NCBI RefSeq assembly: GCF_902167145.1
Contig: NW_023367256.1
Span: 1-64,000 of the forward strand
Origin: Zea mays
Lineage: Eukaryota > Streptophyta > Magnoliopsida > Poales > Poaceae
Length of the DNA: 64,000 nucleotides
Direction: 5' to 3'
Shown: piece after piece, positions 22,340 through 35,942 of the stretch
Layout of the letters: each line of letters opens with the position of its first letter
Position numbering within the stretch: the stretch's first letter is position 1
Position numbers and translations under genes: made by a program
Notes under the pieces: generated by a model
Seen by the model: the letters and a program-made list of their open reading frames with translations, nothing else
Told to the model about the DNA's origin: nothing
The model's database searches: none

Positions 22340-24080
22340 CACACAACCCCATTTTTGTCGAAAATAGCCAGGAGCAGCAATTTTCAATGACACTAATGGC
22401 TAACACCTATGGATTTTTGACTAGAAATGGTCTCCACCAGAAATCCAAGAATGTGGTCTATGGCAAAGAAACATATGTGGGGTGAGGTGTATGAGCCTTT
22501 GGTCGATGATCAATGGCCACACAACCCCCATTTTTGTCGAAAATAGCTATGAACGACCATTTTCAATAATACCGAAGGCTAACACCTACGGATTTTTGAC
22601 CAAGAAATGGTCTCCACCAGAAATCCAAGAATGTGATCTATAGCAAGAAAACGTATGTGGGGGTGAAGTGTACGAGCCTCTAGTCAATGATAAATGGCCA
22701 CACAACCCCCATTTTTGTCGAAAATAGTGATCAACGACCATTTTCAATAATACTGAAGGCTAACACGTATGGATTTTTGACCAAGAAATGGTCTCCACCC
22801 AAAATCCAAGAATGTGATCTATGGCAAGAAAACATACGTGGGGTGAGGTGTATGAGCCTCTGGTCGAAGATCAATGGCCACACAACCCCATTTGTGTCGA
22901 AAATAGCCATGAACGACCATTTACAATAATACCGAAGGCTAACAACTACGGATTTCTGACCAAGAGAAGATCTCCACCAGAAATCCAAGAATGTGATCTA
23001 TGGCAAGGAAACATATGTGGGGTGAGGTGTACGAGCCTCAGATCGATGATCAATGGCCACACAACCCCCATTTTTGTCGAAAATAGCCATGAACGACCAT
23101 TTTCAATACTTCCGAAGGCTAACACCTACGGATTTTTGACCAAGAAATCGTCTCCACCAGAAATCCAAGAATATGATCTATGGCAAGGAAACATATTAGG
23201 GTGAGGTGTACGAGCCTTTGGTCGATGATCAGTGGCCACACAACCCCCATTTTTTGTCGAAAATAGTGATCAACGACCATTTTCAATAATACTGAAGGCT
23301 AACACGTATGGATTTTGCCCAAGAAATGGTCTCCACCAGAAATCCAAGAGTGTGCTCTATGGCAAGGAAACGTATGTGGGGTGAGGTGTATGATCCTCTG
23401 GTCGATGATCAATGGCCACACAACCCCCATTTTTGTCGAAAACAGCCATGAACGACCATTTTCAATAATACCGAAGGCTAACACGTACGGATTTTTGACC
23501 AAGAAATGGTCTCCACGAGAAATCCAAGATTGTGATCTATGGCAATTAAACATATGTGGGGTGAGGTGTACGAGCCTCTGGTCGATGTTAAATGGCCACA
23601 CAACCCCCTTTTTGTCGAAAATAGCCATGAACGACTATTTTCAATAATACCGAAGGCTAACACCTACGGATTTTTGACCAAGAAATGGTCACCACCAGAA
23701 ATCCAAGAATGTGGTCTATGGCAAGGAAACACATGTGGGTGAGGTGTATGAGCCTTTGGTCGATTATCAATTGCCACACAACCCTCATTTTTGTCGAAAG
23801 TAGCCATGAACGACCATTTTCAATAATACCGAAGGCTAACACCTACGGATTTTTGACCAAGAAATGGTCTCCACCAGAAATCCAAGAATGTGATATATGG
23901 CAAGGAAACTTATGTGGGGTGAAGTGTATGATCCTCTGGTCGATGATCAATGGCGACACAACCCCCATTTTTTGTCGAAAATAGCCACGAATGACCATTT
24001 TCAATGACACTGAAGGCTAACACCTATGAATTTTTGACCAACAAATGGTCTCCACGAGAAATCCAAGATTATGATCTATG
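22340..24080 (+). repeat. Island of diverged knob monomers
   Basis: About nine to ten monomers here differ from the flanking homogenised array by many private substitutions and 1-bp indels, for example CAATGACACTAATGGC, AAAATAGTGATCAACGACC and CTCAGATCGATGATC. The strict 180-bp register slips. Confidence 0.75.
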
Positions 24081-27000
24081 GCAAGAAAACATATGTGAGG
24101 TGAAGTGTACGAGCCTCTGGTCGATGATCAATGGCAACACAACCCCCATTTTTGTCGAAAATAGCCATGAACGACCATTTTCAATAATACCGAAGGCTAA
24201 CACGTACGAGTTTTTGACCAAGAAATGGTCTCCACCAGAAATCCAAGAATGTGATCTATGGCAAGGAAACATATGTGGGGTGAGGTGTACGAGCCTCTGG
24301 TCGATGATCAATGGCCACACAACCCCCATTTTTGTCGAAAATAGTCATGAACGACCATTTTCAATAATACCGAAGGCTAACACCTACGGATTTTTGACCA
24401 AGAAATGGTCTCCACCAGAAATCCAAGAATGTGATCTACGACAAGGAAACATATGTGGGGTGAGGTGTATGAGCGTCTGGTCGATGATCAATGGCCACAC
24501 AACCCCCATTTTTGTCGAAAATAGCCATGAATGACCATTTACAATAATAACGAAGGCTAACACCTACGGATTTTTGACCAAGAAATGGTCTCCACCAGAA
24601 ATCCAAGAATGTGATCTATGGCAAGGAAACATATGTGGGGTGAGGTGTATGAGCCTCTGGTCGATGATCAATGGCCACACAACCCCTATTTTTTATGAAA
24701 ATAGCCATGAGCGACCTTGAAAATAGCCATGAGCGACCATTTTCAATAATACTAGAGGCTAACACGTACGGATTTTTGACCAAGAAATGGTCTCCACCAG
24801 AAATCCAAGAATGTGATCTATGGCAAGGAAACATATGTGGGGTGAGGTGTATGAGCCTCTGGTCGATGATCAATGGCCACACAACCCCCATTTTTGTCGA
24901 AAATAGCCATGAATGACTATTTTCAATGACACTGAAGGCTAACACCTATGGATTTTTGACCAAGAAATGGTCTCCACCAGAAATCCAAGAATGTGATCTA
25001 TGGCAAGGAAACATATGTGGGGTGAGGTGTATGAGCCTCTGGTCGACGACCATTTTCAATAATACTAGAGGCTAACACCTACGAATTTTAGACCAAGAAA
25101 TGGTCTCCACCAGAAATCCAAGAATGTGATCTATGTCAAGGAAACCTATGTGGGGTGAGGTGTATGAGCGTCTGGTCGATGATCAATGGCCACACAACCC
25201 CCATTTTTGTCGAAAATAGCCATGAACGACCATTTTCAATAATACCGAGGGCTAACACCTACGGATTTTTGACCAAGAAATGGTCTCCACCAGAAATCCA
25301 AGAATGTGATCTATGGCAAGGAAACATATGTGGGGTGAGGTGTATGAGCCTCTAGTCGATGATCAATGGCCACACAACCCCCATTTTTGTCGAAAATAGC
25401 CATGAATGACCATTTTCAAAAATACCAAAGGATAACACGTACGGATTTTTAACCAAGAAATGGTCTCCACCAGAAATCCAAGAATGTGATCTATGGCAAG
25501 GAAACATATGTGGGGTGAGGTGTATGAGCCTCTGGTCGACGATCAATGGCCACACAACCCCCATTTTGCCGAAAATAGCCATGAATGACCATTTTCAATA
25601 ATACCGAAGGCTAAGACCTACGGATTTTTGACCAAGAAATGGTCTCCACCAGAAATCCAAGAATGTGATATATGGCAAAGAAACATATGTGGGGTGAGGT
25701 GTATGAGCCTCTGGTCGATGATCAATGGCACACAACCCCCATTTTTGTCGAAAATAGCCATGAACGACCATTTTCAATAATACCGAAGGCTAACACCTAC
25801 GGATTTTTGACCAAGAAATGGCCTCCACCAGAAATCCAAGAATGTGATCTACGACAAGGAAACATATGTGGGGTGAGGTGTATGAGCCTCTGGTCGATGA
25901 TCAATGGCCACACAACCCCCATTTTTTATGAAAATATCCATGAATGACCATTTTCAAAAATACCAAAGGCTAACACGTACGGATTTTTAACCAAGAAATG
26001 GTCTCCACCAGTAATCCAAGAATGTGATCTATGGCAAGGAAACATATGTGGGGTGAGGTGTATGAGCCTCTAGTCGACGATCAATGGCCACACAACCCCC
26101 ATTTTGCCGAAAATAGCCATGAATGACCATTTTCAATAATACCGAAGGCTAAGACCTACGGATTTTTGACCAAGAAATGGTCTCCACCAGAAATCCAAGA
26201 ATGTGATCTATGGCAAGGAAACATATGTGGGGTGAGGTGTATGAGCCTCTGTTCGATGATCAATGGCCACACAACCCCCATTTTTGTCGAAAATAGCCAT
26301 GAACGACCATTTTCAATAATATCGAAGGCTAACACCTACGGATTTTTGACCAAGAAATGGTCTCCACCAGAAATCCAAGAATGTGATCTACGACAAGGAA
26401 ACATATGTGGGGTGAGGTGTATGAGCCTCTGGTCGATGATCAATGGCCACACAACCCCCATTTTTATGAAAATAGCCATGAATGACCATTTTCAAAAATA
26501 CCAAAGGCTAACACGTACGGATTTTTAACCAAAAATGGTCTCCACCAGAAATCCAAGAATGTGATCTATGGCAAGGAAACATATGTGGGGTGAGGTGTAT
26601 GAGCCTCTGGTCGACGATCAATGGCCACACAACCCCCATTTTTTATGAAAATAGCCATGAGCGACCTTGAAAATAGCCATGAGCGACCATTTTCAATAAT
26701 ACTAGAGGCTAAGACCTACGGATTTTTGACCAAGAAATGGTCTCCACCAGAAATCCAAGAATGTGATCTACGACAAGGAAACATATGTGGGGTGAGGTTT
26801 ATGAGCCTCTAATCGATGATAAATGGCCACACAACACCCATTTTTTATGAAAATAGCCATGAGCGACCTTGAAAATAGCCATGAGCGACCATTTTCAATA
26901 ATACTAGAGGCTAACACCTACGGATTTTTGACCAAGAAATGGTCTCCACCAGAAATCCAAGAATGTGATCTACGACAAGGAAACATATGTGGGGTGAGGT

Positions 27001-27556
27001 GTATGAGCCTCTGGTCGATGATCAATGGCCACACAACCCCCATTTTTGTCGAAAATAGCCATGAACGACCATTTTCAATAATAACGAAGGCTAACACCTA
27101 CAGATTTTTGACCAAGAAATGGTCTCCACAAGAAATCCAAGAATGTGATCTATGGCAAGGAAACATATGTGGGGTGAGGTGTATGAGCCTCTAGTCGATG
27201 ATCAATGGCCACACAACCCCCATTTTTGTCGAAAATAGCCATGAATGACGATTTTCAAAAATACCAAAGGCTAACACGTACGGATCTTTTACCAAGAAAT
27301 GGTCTCCACCAGAAATCCAAGAATGTGATCTATGGCAAGGAAACATATGTGGGGTGAGGTGTACGAGCCTCTGGTCGATGATCAATGGCCACACAACCCC
27401 CATTTTGCCGAAAATAGCCATGAACGACCATTTTCAATAATACCGAAGGCTAACACGTACGAGTTTTTAACCAAGAAATGGTCTCCACCAGAAATCCAAG
27501 AATGTGATCTATGGCAAGGAAACATATGTGGGGTGAGGTTTATGAGCCTCTAGTCA

Positions 27557-30500
27557 ATGATAAATGGCCACACAACCCCCATTTTTTATGAAAATAGCCA
27601 TGAGCGATCATTTTCAATAATACTAGAGGCTAAGACCTACGGATTTTCGACCAAGAAATGGTCTCCACCAGAAATCCAAGAATGTGATCTATGGCAAGGA
27701 AACATATGTGGGGTGAGGTGTATGAGCCTCTGGTCGATGATCAATGGCCACACAACCCCCATTTTGCTGAAAATAGCCATGAATGACCATTTTCAATAAT
27801 ACCGAAGGCTAACACGTACGAGTTTTTAACCAAGAAATGGTTTCCACCAGAAATCCAAGAATGTAATCTATGGCAAGGAAACATATGTGGGGTGAGGTGT
27901 ACGAGCCTCTGGTCGATGATCAATGGCCACACAACCCCCATTTTTTATGAAAATAGCCATGAGCGACCATTTTCAATAATACTAGAGGCTAACACCTACG
28001 GATTTTAGACCAAGAAATGGTCTCCACCAGAAATCCAAGAATGTAATCTATGGCAAGGAAACATATGTGGGGTGAGGTGTATGAGCCTCTGGTCGATGAT
28101 CAATGGCCACACAACCCCCATTTTTGTCGAAAATAGCCATGAACGACCATTTTCAATAATATCGAAGGCTAACACCTACGGATTTTTGACCAAGAAATGG
28201 TCTCCACCAGAAATCCAAGAATGTGATCTATGGCAAGGAAACATATGTGGGGTGAGGTGTATGAGCCTCTGGTCGATGATCAATGGCCACACAACCCCCA
28301 TTTTTGTCGAAAATAGCCATGAATGACCATTTTCAATAATACCGAAGGCTAACACCTACGGATTTTTGACCAAGAAATGGTCTCCACCAGAAATCCAAGA
28401 ATGTGATCTATGGCAAGGAAACATATGTGGGGTGAGGTGTACGAGCCTCTGGTCGATGATCAATGGCCACACAACCCCCATTTTGCCGAAAATAGCCATG
28501 AACGACCATTTTCAATAATACCGAAGGCTAACACCTACGGATTTTTGACCAAGAAATGGTTTCCACCATAAATCCAAGAATGTGATCTGTGGCAAGGAAA
28601 CATATGTGGGGTGAGGTGTATGAGCCTCTGGTCGATGATCAATGGCCACACAACCCAAATTTTTGTCGAAAATAGCCATGAACGACCATTTTCAATAATA
28701 TCGAAGGCTAACACCTACGGATTTTTGACCAAGAAATGGTCTCCATCAGAAATCCAAGAATGTGATCTACGACAAGGAAACATATGTGGGGTTAGGTGTA
28801 TGAGCCTCTGGTCGACGATCAATGGCCACACAACCCCCATTTTGCTGAAAATAGCCATGAATGACCATTTTCAATAATACCGAAGGCTAACACGTACGAG
28901 TTTTTAACCAAGAAATGGTTTCCACCAGAAATCCAAGAATGTAATCTATGGCAAGGAAACATATGTGGGGTGAGGTTTATGAGCCTCTAGTCGATGATAA
29001 ATGGCCACACAACCCCCATTTTTTATGAAAATAGCCATGAGCGACCTTGAAAATAGCCATGAGCGACCATTTTCAATAATACTAGAGGCTAACACCTACG
29101 GATTTTAGACCAAGAAATGGTCTCCACCAGAAATCCAAGAATGTGATCTATGGCAAGGAAACATATGTGGGGTGAGGTGTATGAGCGTCTGGTCGATGAT
29201 CAATGGCCACACAACCCCCATTTTTGTCGAAAATAGCCATGAACGACCATTTTCAATAATACCGAAGGCTAACACCTACGGATTTTTGACCAAGAAATGG
29301 TCTCCACCAGAAATCCAAGAATGTGATCTATGGCAAGGAAACATATGTGGGGTGAGGTGTATGAGCCTCTGGTCGATGATCAATGGCCACACAACCCCCA
29401 TTTTTGTCGAAAATAGCCATGAACGACCATTTTCAATAATATCGAAGGCTAACACCTACGGATTTTTGACCAAGAAATGGTCTCCACCAGAAATCCAAGA
29501 ATGTGATCTATAGCAAGGAAACATATGTGGGGTGAGGTGTATGAGCCTCTGGTCGATGATCAATGGCCACAGAACCCTAATTTTTGTCGAAAATAGCAAT
29601 GAACGACCATTTTCAATAATACTGAAGGCTAACACGTACGAGTTTTTAACCAAGAAATGGTCTCCACCAGAAATCCAAGAATGTGATCCATGGCAAGGAA
29701 ACATATGTGGGGTGAGGTTTATGAGCCTCTAGTCGATGATAAATGGCCACACAACCCCCATTGTTTATGAAAATAGCCATGAGCGACCATTTTCAATAAT
29801 ACTAGAGGCTAAGACCTACGGATTTTTGACCAAGAAATGGTCTCCACCAGAAATCCAAGAATGTGATCTATGGCAAGGAAACATATGTGGGGTGAGGTGT
29901 ATGAGCCTCTGGTCGATGATCAATGGCCACACAACCCCCATTTTGCCGAAAATAGCCATGAATGACCATTTTCAATAATACCGAAGGCTAACACGTACGA
30001 GTTTTTAACCAAGAAATGGTTTCCACCAGAAATCCAAGAATGTAATCTATGGCAAGGAAACATATGTGGGGTGAGGTGTACGAGCCTCTGGTCGATGATC
30101 AATGGCCACACAACCCCCATTTTTTATGAAAATAGCCATGAGCGACCATTTTCAATAATACTAGAGGCTAACACCTACGGATTTTAGACCAAGAAATGGT
30201 CTCCACCAGAAATCGAAGAATGTAATCTATGACAAGGAAACATATGTGGGGTGAGGTGTATGAGCCTCTGGTCGATGATCAATGGCCACACAACCCCCAT
30301 TTTTGTCGAAAATAGCCATGAACGACCATTTTCAATAATATCGAAGGCTAACACCTACGGATTTTTGACCAAGAAATGGTCTCCACCAGAAATCCAAGAA
30401 TGTGATCTATGGCAAGGAAACATATGTGGGGTGAGGTGTATGAGCCTCTGGTCGATGATCAATGGCCACACAACCCCCATTTTTGTCGAAAATAGCCATG

Positions 30501-31917
30501 AATGACCATTTTCAATAATACCGAAGGCTAACACCTACGGATTTTTGACCAAGAAATGGTCTCCAACAGAAATCCAAGAATGTGATCTATGGCAAGGAAA
30601 CATATGTGGGGTGAGGTGTACGAGCCTCTGGTCGATGATCAATGGCCACACAACCCCCATTTTGCCGAAAATAGCCATGAACGACCATTTTCAATAATAC
30701 CGAAGGCTAACACCTACGGATTTTTGACCAAGAAATGGTTTCCACCATAAATCCAAGAATGTGATCTGTGGCAAGGAAACATATGTGGGGTGAGGTGTAT
30801 GAGCCTCTGGTCGATGATCAATGGCCACACAACCCAAATTTTTGTCGAAAATAGCCATGAACGACCATTTTCAATAATATCGAAGGCTAACACCTACGGA
30901 TTTTTGACCAAGAAATGGTCTCCATCAGAAATCCAAGAATGTGATCTACGACAAGGAAACATATGTGGGGTTAGGTGTATGAGCCTCTGGTCGACGATCA
31001 ATGGCCACATAACCCCCATTTTGCTGAAAATAGCCATGAATGACCATTTTCAATAATACCGAAGGCTAACACGTACGAGTTTTTAACCAAGAAATGGTTT
31101 CCACCAGAAATCCAAGAATGTAATCTATGGCAAGGAAACATATGTGGGGTGAGGTTTATGAGCCTCTAGTCGATGATAAATGGCCACACAACCCCCATTT
31201 TTTATGAAAATAGCCATGAGCGACCTTGAAAATAGCCATGAGCGACCATTTTCAATAATACTAGAGGCTAACACCTACGGATTTTAGACCAAGAAATGGT
31301 CTCCACCAGAAATCCAAGAATGTGATCTATGGCAAGGAAACATATGTGGGGTGAGGTGTATGAGCGTCTGGTCGATGATCAATGGCCACACAACCCCCAT
31401 TTTTGTCGAAAATAGCCATGAACGACCATTTTCAATAATACCGAAGGCTAACACCTACGGATTTTTGACCAAGAAATGGTCTCCACCAGAAATCCAAGAA
31501 TGTGATCTATGGCAAGGAAACATATGTGGGGTGAGGTGTATGAGCCTCTGGTCGATGATCAATGGCCACACAACCCCCATTTTTGTCGAAAATAGCCATG
31601 AACGACCATTTTCAATAATATCGAAGGCTAACACCTACGGATTTTTGACCAAGAAATGGTCTCCACCAGAAATCCAAGAATGTGATCTATGGCAAGGAAA
31701 CATATGTGGGGTGAGGTGTATGAGCCTCTGGTCGACGATCAATGGCCACAGAACCCTAATTTTTGTCGAAAATAGCAATGAACGACCATTTTCAATAATA
31801 CCGAAGGCTAACACGTACGAGTTTTTAACCAAGAAATGGTCTCCACCAGAAATCCAAGAATGTGATCCATGGCAAGGAAACATATGTGGGGTGAGGTTTA
31901 TGAGCCTCTAGTCGATG
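27557..31917 (+). repeat. Knob higher-order repeat, period about 2179 bp, two tandem copies
   Basis: Distinctive variants recur at a constant offset of 2179 bp: 27557/29736, 28072/30251, 28611/30790 (ACCCAAATTTTT monomer) and 29172/31351. Each copy holds about 12 monomers, including one with the 22-bp duplication (29040 and 31219). A third copy begins at about 31918 and is split by the insertions of E1 and E2. Confidence 0.88.
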
Positions 31918-31998
31918 ATAAATGGCCACACAACCCCCATTGTTTATGAAAATAGCCATGAGCGACCATTTTCAATAATACTAGAGGCTAAGACCTAC

Positions 31999-32585
31999 TG
32001 TTGGGAACTTGTTCTCAAATGCTAAGAATTAAGAACAAGGCAACACAAAAAACGTTAAGTGTTAAGGTCCTTCGTCCTCCATAACGATATATCCCTTCGG
32101 GATATAAAGCATCTCGGATGAAGGTTACGAAGGACATACCTTCGTAAACATAAGAACGAAGAATGAAGCATTCACATAAATCATAGAATATGAAATAAAC
32201 ATTTAAATATTGTCATAGAATTGTCTCTATTTGTATTAGTGAATATAAATGACTTTGAATTACAAATGTACCTTCGGTCCTGCGGAAGGCAAAAGTACAA
32301 GCGTGATGCGAAAGCAAATGACAGGTTCACGTGAACAGTACAGAGGTACTGTTCATCTATTTATAGGCACAGGTCGCAGCCTGTGACAAATTACAATTAT
32401 GCCCCTTGCGAAAGTTTACAGCATTGACTCAGACCTATATGTATAAAAAGGTCATTCTATCTCTATGTCGGTTTAAAACGCCGAAGCTCCATGAAAAGGG
32501 ACCTTCGGCCATCTCTTGGAGACGACTTCAGCCGAAGCTGCTTCTTCGTGTGAGACCTTCGGCGCACCGAAGCACGACCCCAACA
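31999..32585 (-). repeat. 3' LTR of E1 (587 bp)
   Basis: TGTTGGGAAC to GACCCCAACA on the plus strand. It differs from the right LTR at about 32120 (T for C) and in CTTCAGCCG versus CTTCAACCG near 32530. Confidence 0.95.
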
Positions 32586-32599
32586 GTAGCCCCTTTCGC
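32586..32599 (-). other. Polypurine tract of E1
   Basis: The minus strand reads GCGAAAGGGGCTAC immediately before the 3' LTR, identical to the tract of E2 and element A. Confidence 0.85.
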
Positions 32600-33045
32600 G
32601 GTGCTAGATCGTTCTTCGTAACGAGCTTGACCCGTGAAAAAAGCCTCTTCAGCTTCGGGAAGCCGAAGGTCCAAAAAACACCTTCCCTGAGCTCGTTGCG
32701 GAGAAATGATCCGACTTCCGAGCGCGTGTCGGTCCCACCTTGCAGAGTTACTGTTTGATCCTTGCGGTCCACTGCGCAGCGGGTATGAGTTACTGCGCAC
32801 CTGGTGTAACAGTTCCACGGCTTCGCCTTCCTACCTGCAGCACTATATAAACAAACAGGTGGGTGTGAAGTTACCACAGCATTCATTGCTATTTGCACTG
32901 TTTCGCTGCCAAAATTTTTCACCATAGCCGAAGCTTAAGTCTCAGAATCGAACGAAGGTGCTTCTCAACGTCCGCTTCGTCAGAAAGAAGAGCTTCGAAG
33001 AGAGAAAAAAGGAAAAAGTTTTTGACTTCCCAAACTTAGAATCAA
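32600..33045 (+). promoter_or_regulatory. Upstream region of the E1 antisense gene with TATA box
   Basis: A 446-bp stretch between the polypurine tract and the antisense ATG. It holds CTATATAAAC with the TATA core at 32844-32850, about 195 bp upstream of the ATG at 33046. The box and spacing are conserved in E2 and element A. Below it lies a 5' leader rich in CCGAAG. Promoter activity is inferred. Confidence 0.6.
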
Positions 33046-35942
33046 ATGGCGAGAATACGATCTACTGCCAAAGTTGTACGTGAGGGAGACGAAGCCGAAG
33101 GTTCAGACACTATGCCCATCTCCGAAGCAATGCAGCGTTCCGGTCTACTTACAGAAGAAATGCCTGCTGCTGAAGCAGGCCCAACAACTGCCGAAGGAGA
33201 AGAAAACATTGAAGGGACTGACTCCGAAGATGACTATCACCTTGCTACGCCCAGCAAGCCCAGTCACCTGGATTTTGGGAAATCAACTGTTTCAAAAGCT
33301 GACCTTTCGAAGATGGTGAAAGCAGGTTATTTCAATGAGGACCAGAAGAAGCTACTCCGCTTCGGGGAAGAAGAAACCACCCCGAAGCCAAGGAAGGATG
33401 AGATTGTTATTTTCAAGAGTTTTTTAAAAGCCGGGCTTAGATTCCCTCTCCACGGTATTGTTGCGGAGATACTAAGGAGGTTTGGTATCTACTTTCATCA
33501 ATTGACTCCTAACGCCATCGTTAGGCTCAATGTTTATATCTGGGCCCTCCGAAGCCAAGCTGTGGAACCATTTGCTGACAGCTTCTGCCGAGCTCACGAA
33601 TTACATTACCAAACAAAAGCCAGAAAAGATGGGCTACATGATAATTTCGGTTGCTATAATTTTGCCTACCGGAAGACAACAAAGTGTCCTGTCATCAGCT
33701 ACCGAAGCAAATGGCCAGCAGGTTGGAAATCTGAGTGGTTTTATGTAAAAGTTGATGAAGACAAAGAAAAATTGGTACAAAGCCCTCTGGAGTTAATCTT
33801 CGGAGAGACAAGGCCACAATGCCACATTGGCGACCTAAAAGGTCCCACCTGGGCTGCTCTGGGTGAATTTGAAATTATCTCAGAACATATTGGCACCAGG
33901 GATCTAGTTCAGGAATTCTTGGCATTCAGAGTTTTCCCTACTCTAAAAGAGTGGGAGATGCCGAAGCTGGAGGGAGAGAAGAAGGAGGGGGAGCTTGTCC
34001 GGCTTCCCTATTACTTCAAGTTCAAGAAGTTCTTCAAAAAACCCTGCAAAGAATGGTTAGAGACTGTTGAAGTGATGTGCAACGAAATCCTGGGGAACTA
34101 CTCCAAAAAAGAGGATCAACTAATGACAGCAGCCTTCGGTGCCCGACCGAAACGAAGGTTGAACCGAGTGCTTGACGCCTTAGGCTTCGAATACCCAGAC
34201 TATGAACAATTGAACAAGGGTGCCGAGGGCCTTAAAAGAAAAAGAATAGCCGAAACTTCAATCACGGATGAAGAAAGACCAGCAAAGGAGAAGAAAATTC
34301 TCAAAAAAGGAAAAATATCTGCTCCGAAGCGCAAATCACCCGAAGAAGAGGGGACCCCCACACTGCCTTCTGCCAGCGACGTGGAGGAAATTTTAAAGGT
34401 AATGACTGAACCCATGCCTACGAAGCTAAGTCCATTAGGGCTCCAACTGACGAAGCTTTTTGAAAAGGTGGACGAGCCGGATCAATCGAAGATAAACAAA
34501 CCCAAACGGCAAAGAATCATTGCGGTAACTGAGGTTATCGACAAGACGCCACCAAGGGCATCAATCCAAAAAACGGCAGCTGCCGAAGGTACAGCAATCG
34601 TCGAAGGCGTAGCTTCGGAGGTCGCGGCTACCGAAGCCGCTACAGCCGAAGATACAAACTTAGAAACCACGATTAAGAATATCAACAAGATTTTGGAAGA
34701 CATGGCTGCGGAAGAAGCTGGTGCTACTACTGAAAAAACCATGGCCACAGTGCCTGAGAAAGGAAAAGAAATAGCCGAAGACCCTTCGGACGACGAAGCC
34801 TACTCTTTCCAGAACTTAGTTGGGCAAAAACTGACGAAGGACGAAATAGAAGAACTTAAAGACTACGCCAAGTCTTGCGGCTACAAGTCAGGTGCCCTCC
34901 TATTTGGGGGTGTAGATGATGAAAAACTAGGCTGTATTCGAGACCAGACTGGAGCTAAGGTAATCGGTACTCTATCGAAGAGTATCGGTTTTCCGAAGCT
35001 AGAGACAGACATCAGCCGCTACCGACGACAACATATCGTCGGCAGCTTGTTTTATTCTAACTTCAAGGTAAACAACCTTTTTCTCTGGTTTTTATTGCCG
35101 CTAACAATGAAAATATTACTTGACATAAGTTGTTTCTGTTCACAGCATGCTACTGAGCAAAGCTCTGAAGATGCAACAAGACTTGGAGGACAAGAAGCAC
35201 GAAGCTATAATTGAAAACTTGGAAAGCAAAATAAAAGAGCAAACTGCCATCATTGAAAAGAAAGACTTCGAGCTCCAATCGACCGAAGGCTTGCTGGCTG
35301 AAACTGAGGCTAAAATATTAGAGTTAAATTCGAAGCTTATCAATCAATCAAAACAATTTGATCAGGAGAAGCTAGAACTGAATTCGAAGCTTAAAGCCGA
35401 AGTCCAGACCAGCTCAGAATTGAAGAAAGCATTAACAAGCCTTCAAGACAAATGCTTGAACTTTGGCAATAATTGTATTGGACGATTAAAAAAGATATTT
35501 TACTCTGTTGGGGCCAGCAGTGGGAAATTTAACCCTTCGGCGGAAAATTTACCCCAGGCCTTCGATCATATTGAAGCTGAAATCGAAGAGCTTGACGAAG
35601 TTATAGCCGGGCACGGCGACTTCTGTGCCTGGGTAGCTTCTCGGGGTACAGCTGCTGCATTTCTGAAGGCCGGCTGCGAACATGGAAAAGTTGTCAACAG
35701 GCCCAACTTCACCTTATCTCCATCAATCCTGGATGATATGCCTGACCTTGCCCGAAGTATCTCCAATAGATTTATAAAAATGATATGGACAAAAGGCGGG
35801 CGGGAGAAGGCTGGAGATGAAGCACGAAGTCATCTTGAACCAGTAAGAGATAATACTTCGTACTTACCTTTTTCTTTGCACTTGATTTTTACTCACGATT
35901 CCTTGATTTATGTAGGATGACGAAGGTGAAGATGATGCCTAA
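33046..35942 (+). CDS. Antisense gene of E1: three predicted exons, N-terminal gypsy-type domain plus coiled coil
   Basis: Exon 1 (33046-35067, 674 codons) starts MARIRSTAKVVREGDEAEG, has an acidic N-terminus, then a conserved domain (about residues 105-260, with FGIYFHQLTPNAIVRLNVYI) that I recognise as the plant 'putative gypsy type transposon' family (PF04195-like), and a Lys/Glu-rich tail. Predicted intron 1 starts AAG|GTAAAC at 35068. Exon 2 (to 35842) encodes a heptad-rich coiled coil, then a conserved C-terminal half (AGHGDFCAWVASRGTAAAF). Intron 2 is 35843-35915 (CCA|GTAAGAG...TATGTAG|GAT). Exon 3 (35916-35942) encodes DDEGEDDA and stop. In E1 the intron-1 acceptor is changed: the only nearby AG (35144-35145) would put exon 2 out of frame, whereas E2 keeps frame. 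Its role in the element is unknown. It lies antisense and convergent to pol. Confidence 0.72.

Larger units (their letters stand above)
15034..31998 (+). repeat. 180-bp knob satellite, main plus orientation array (about 17 kb)
   Basis: Near-perfect register of 180 bp is visible, for example the same word AGAAATCCAAGAATGTGATC at 21001, 21181, 21361, 21541, 21721 and 21901. Monomer types differ in the middle: ATACCGAAGG, ATATCGAAGG, ATACTAGAGG or AAATACCAAAGG, and CACCTACGGATTTTT or CACGTACGAGTTTTT. The block includes a small inverted piece (18671-18765), a diverged island (22340-24080) and a higher-order repeat (27560-31917). No TR-1 (350-bp) knob repeat or centromeric repeat was recognised. 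Confidence 0.95.

Noticed and set aside
11365..31998. CRISPR-like or bacterial repeat array
   Set aside because: The repeats are 180 bp and directly adjacent with no unique spacers, and the flanking sequences are plant LTR retrotransposons.
31999..32585. E1 being a solo LTR plus an unrelated internal region
   Set aside because: Matching 587-bp LTRs, primer-binding site, polypurine tract and identical CCTAC flanks show one complete insertion.
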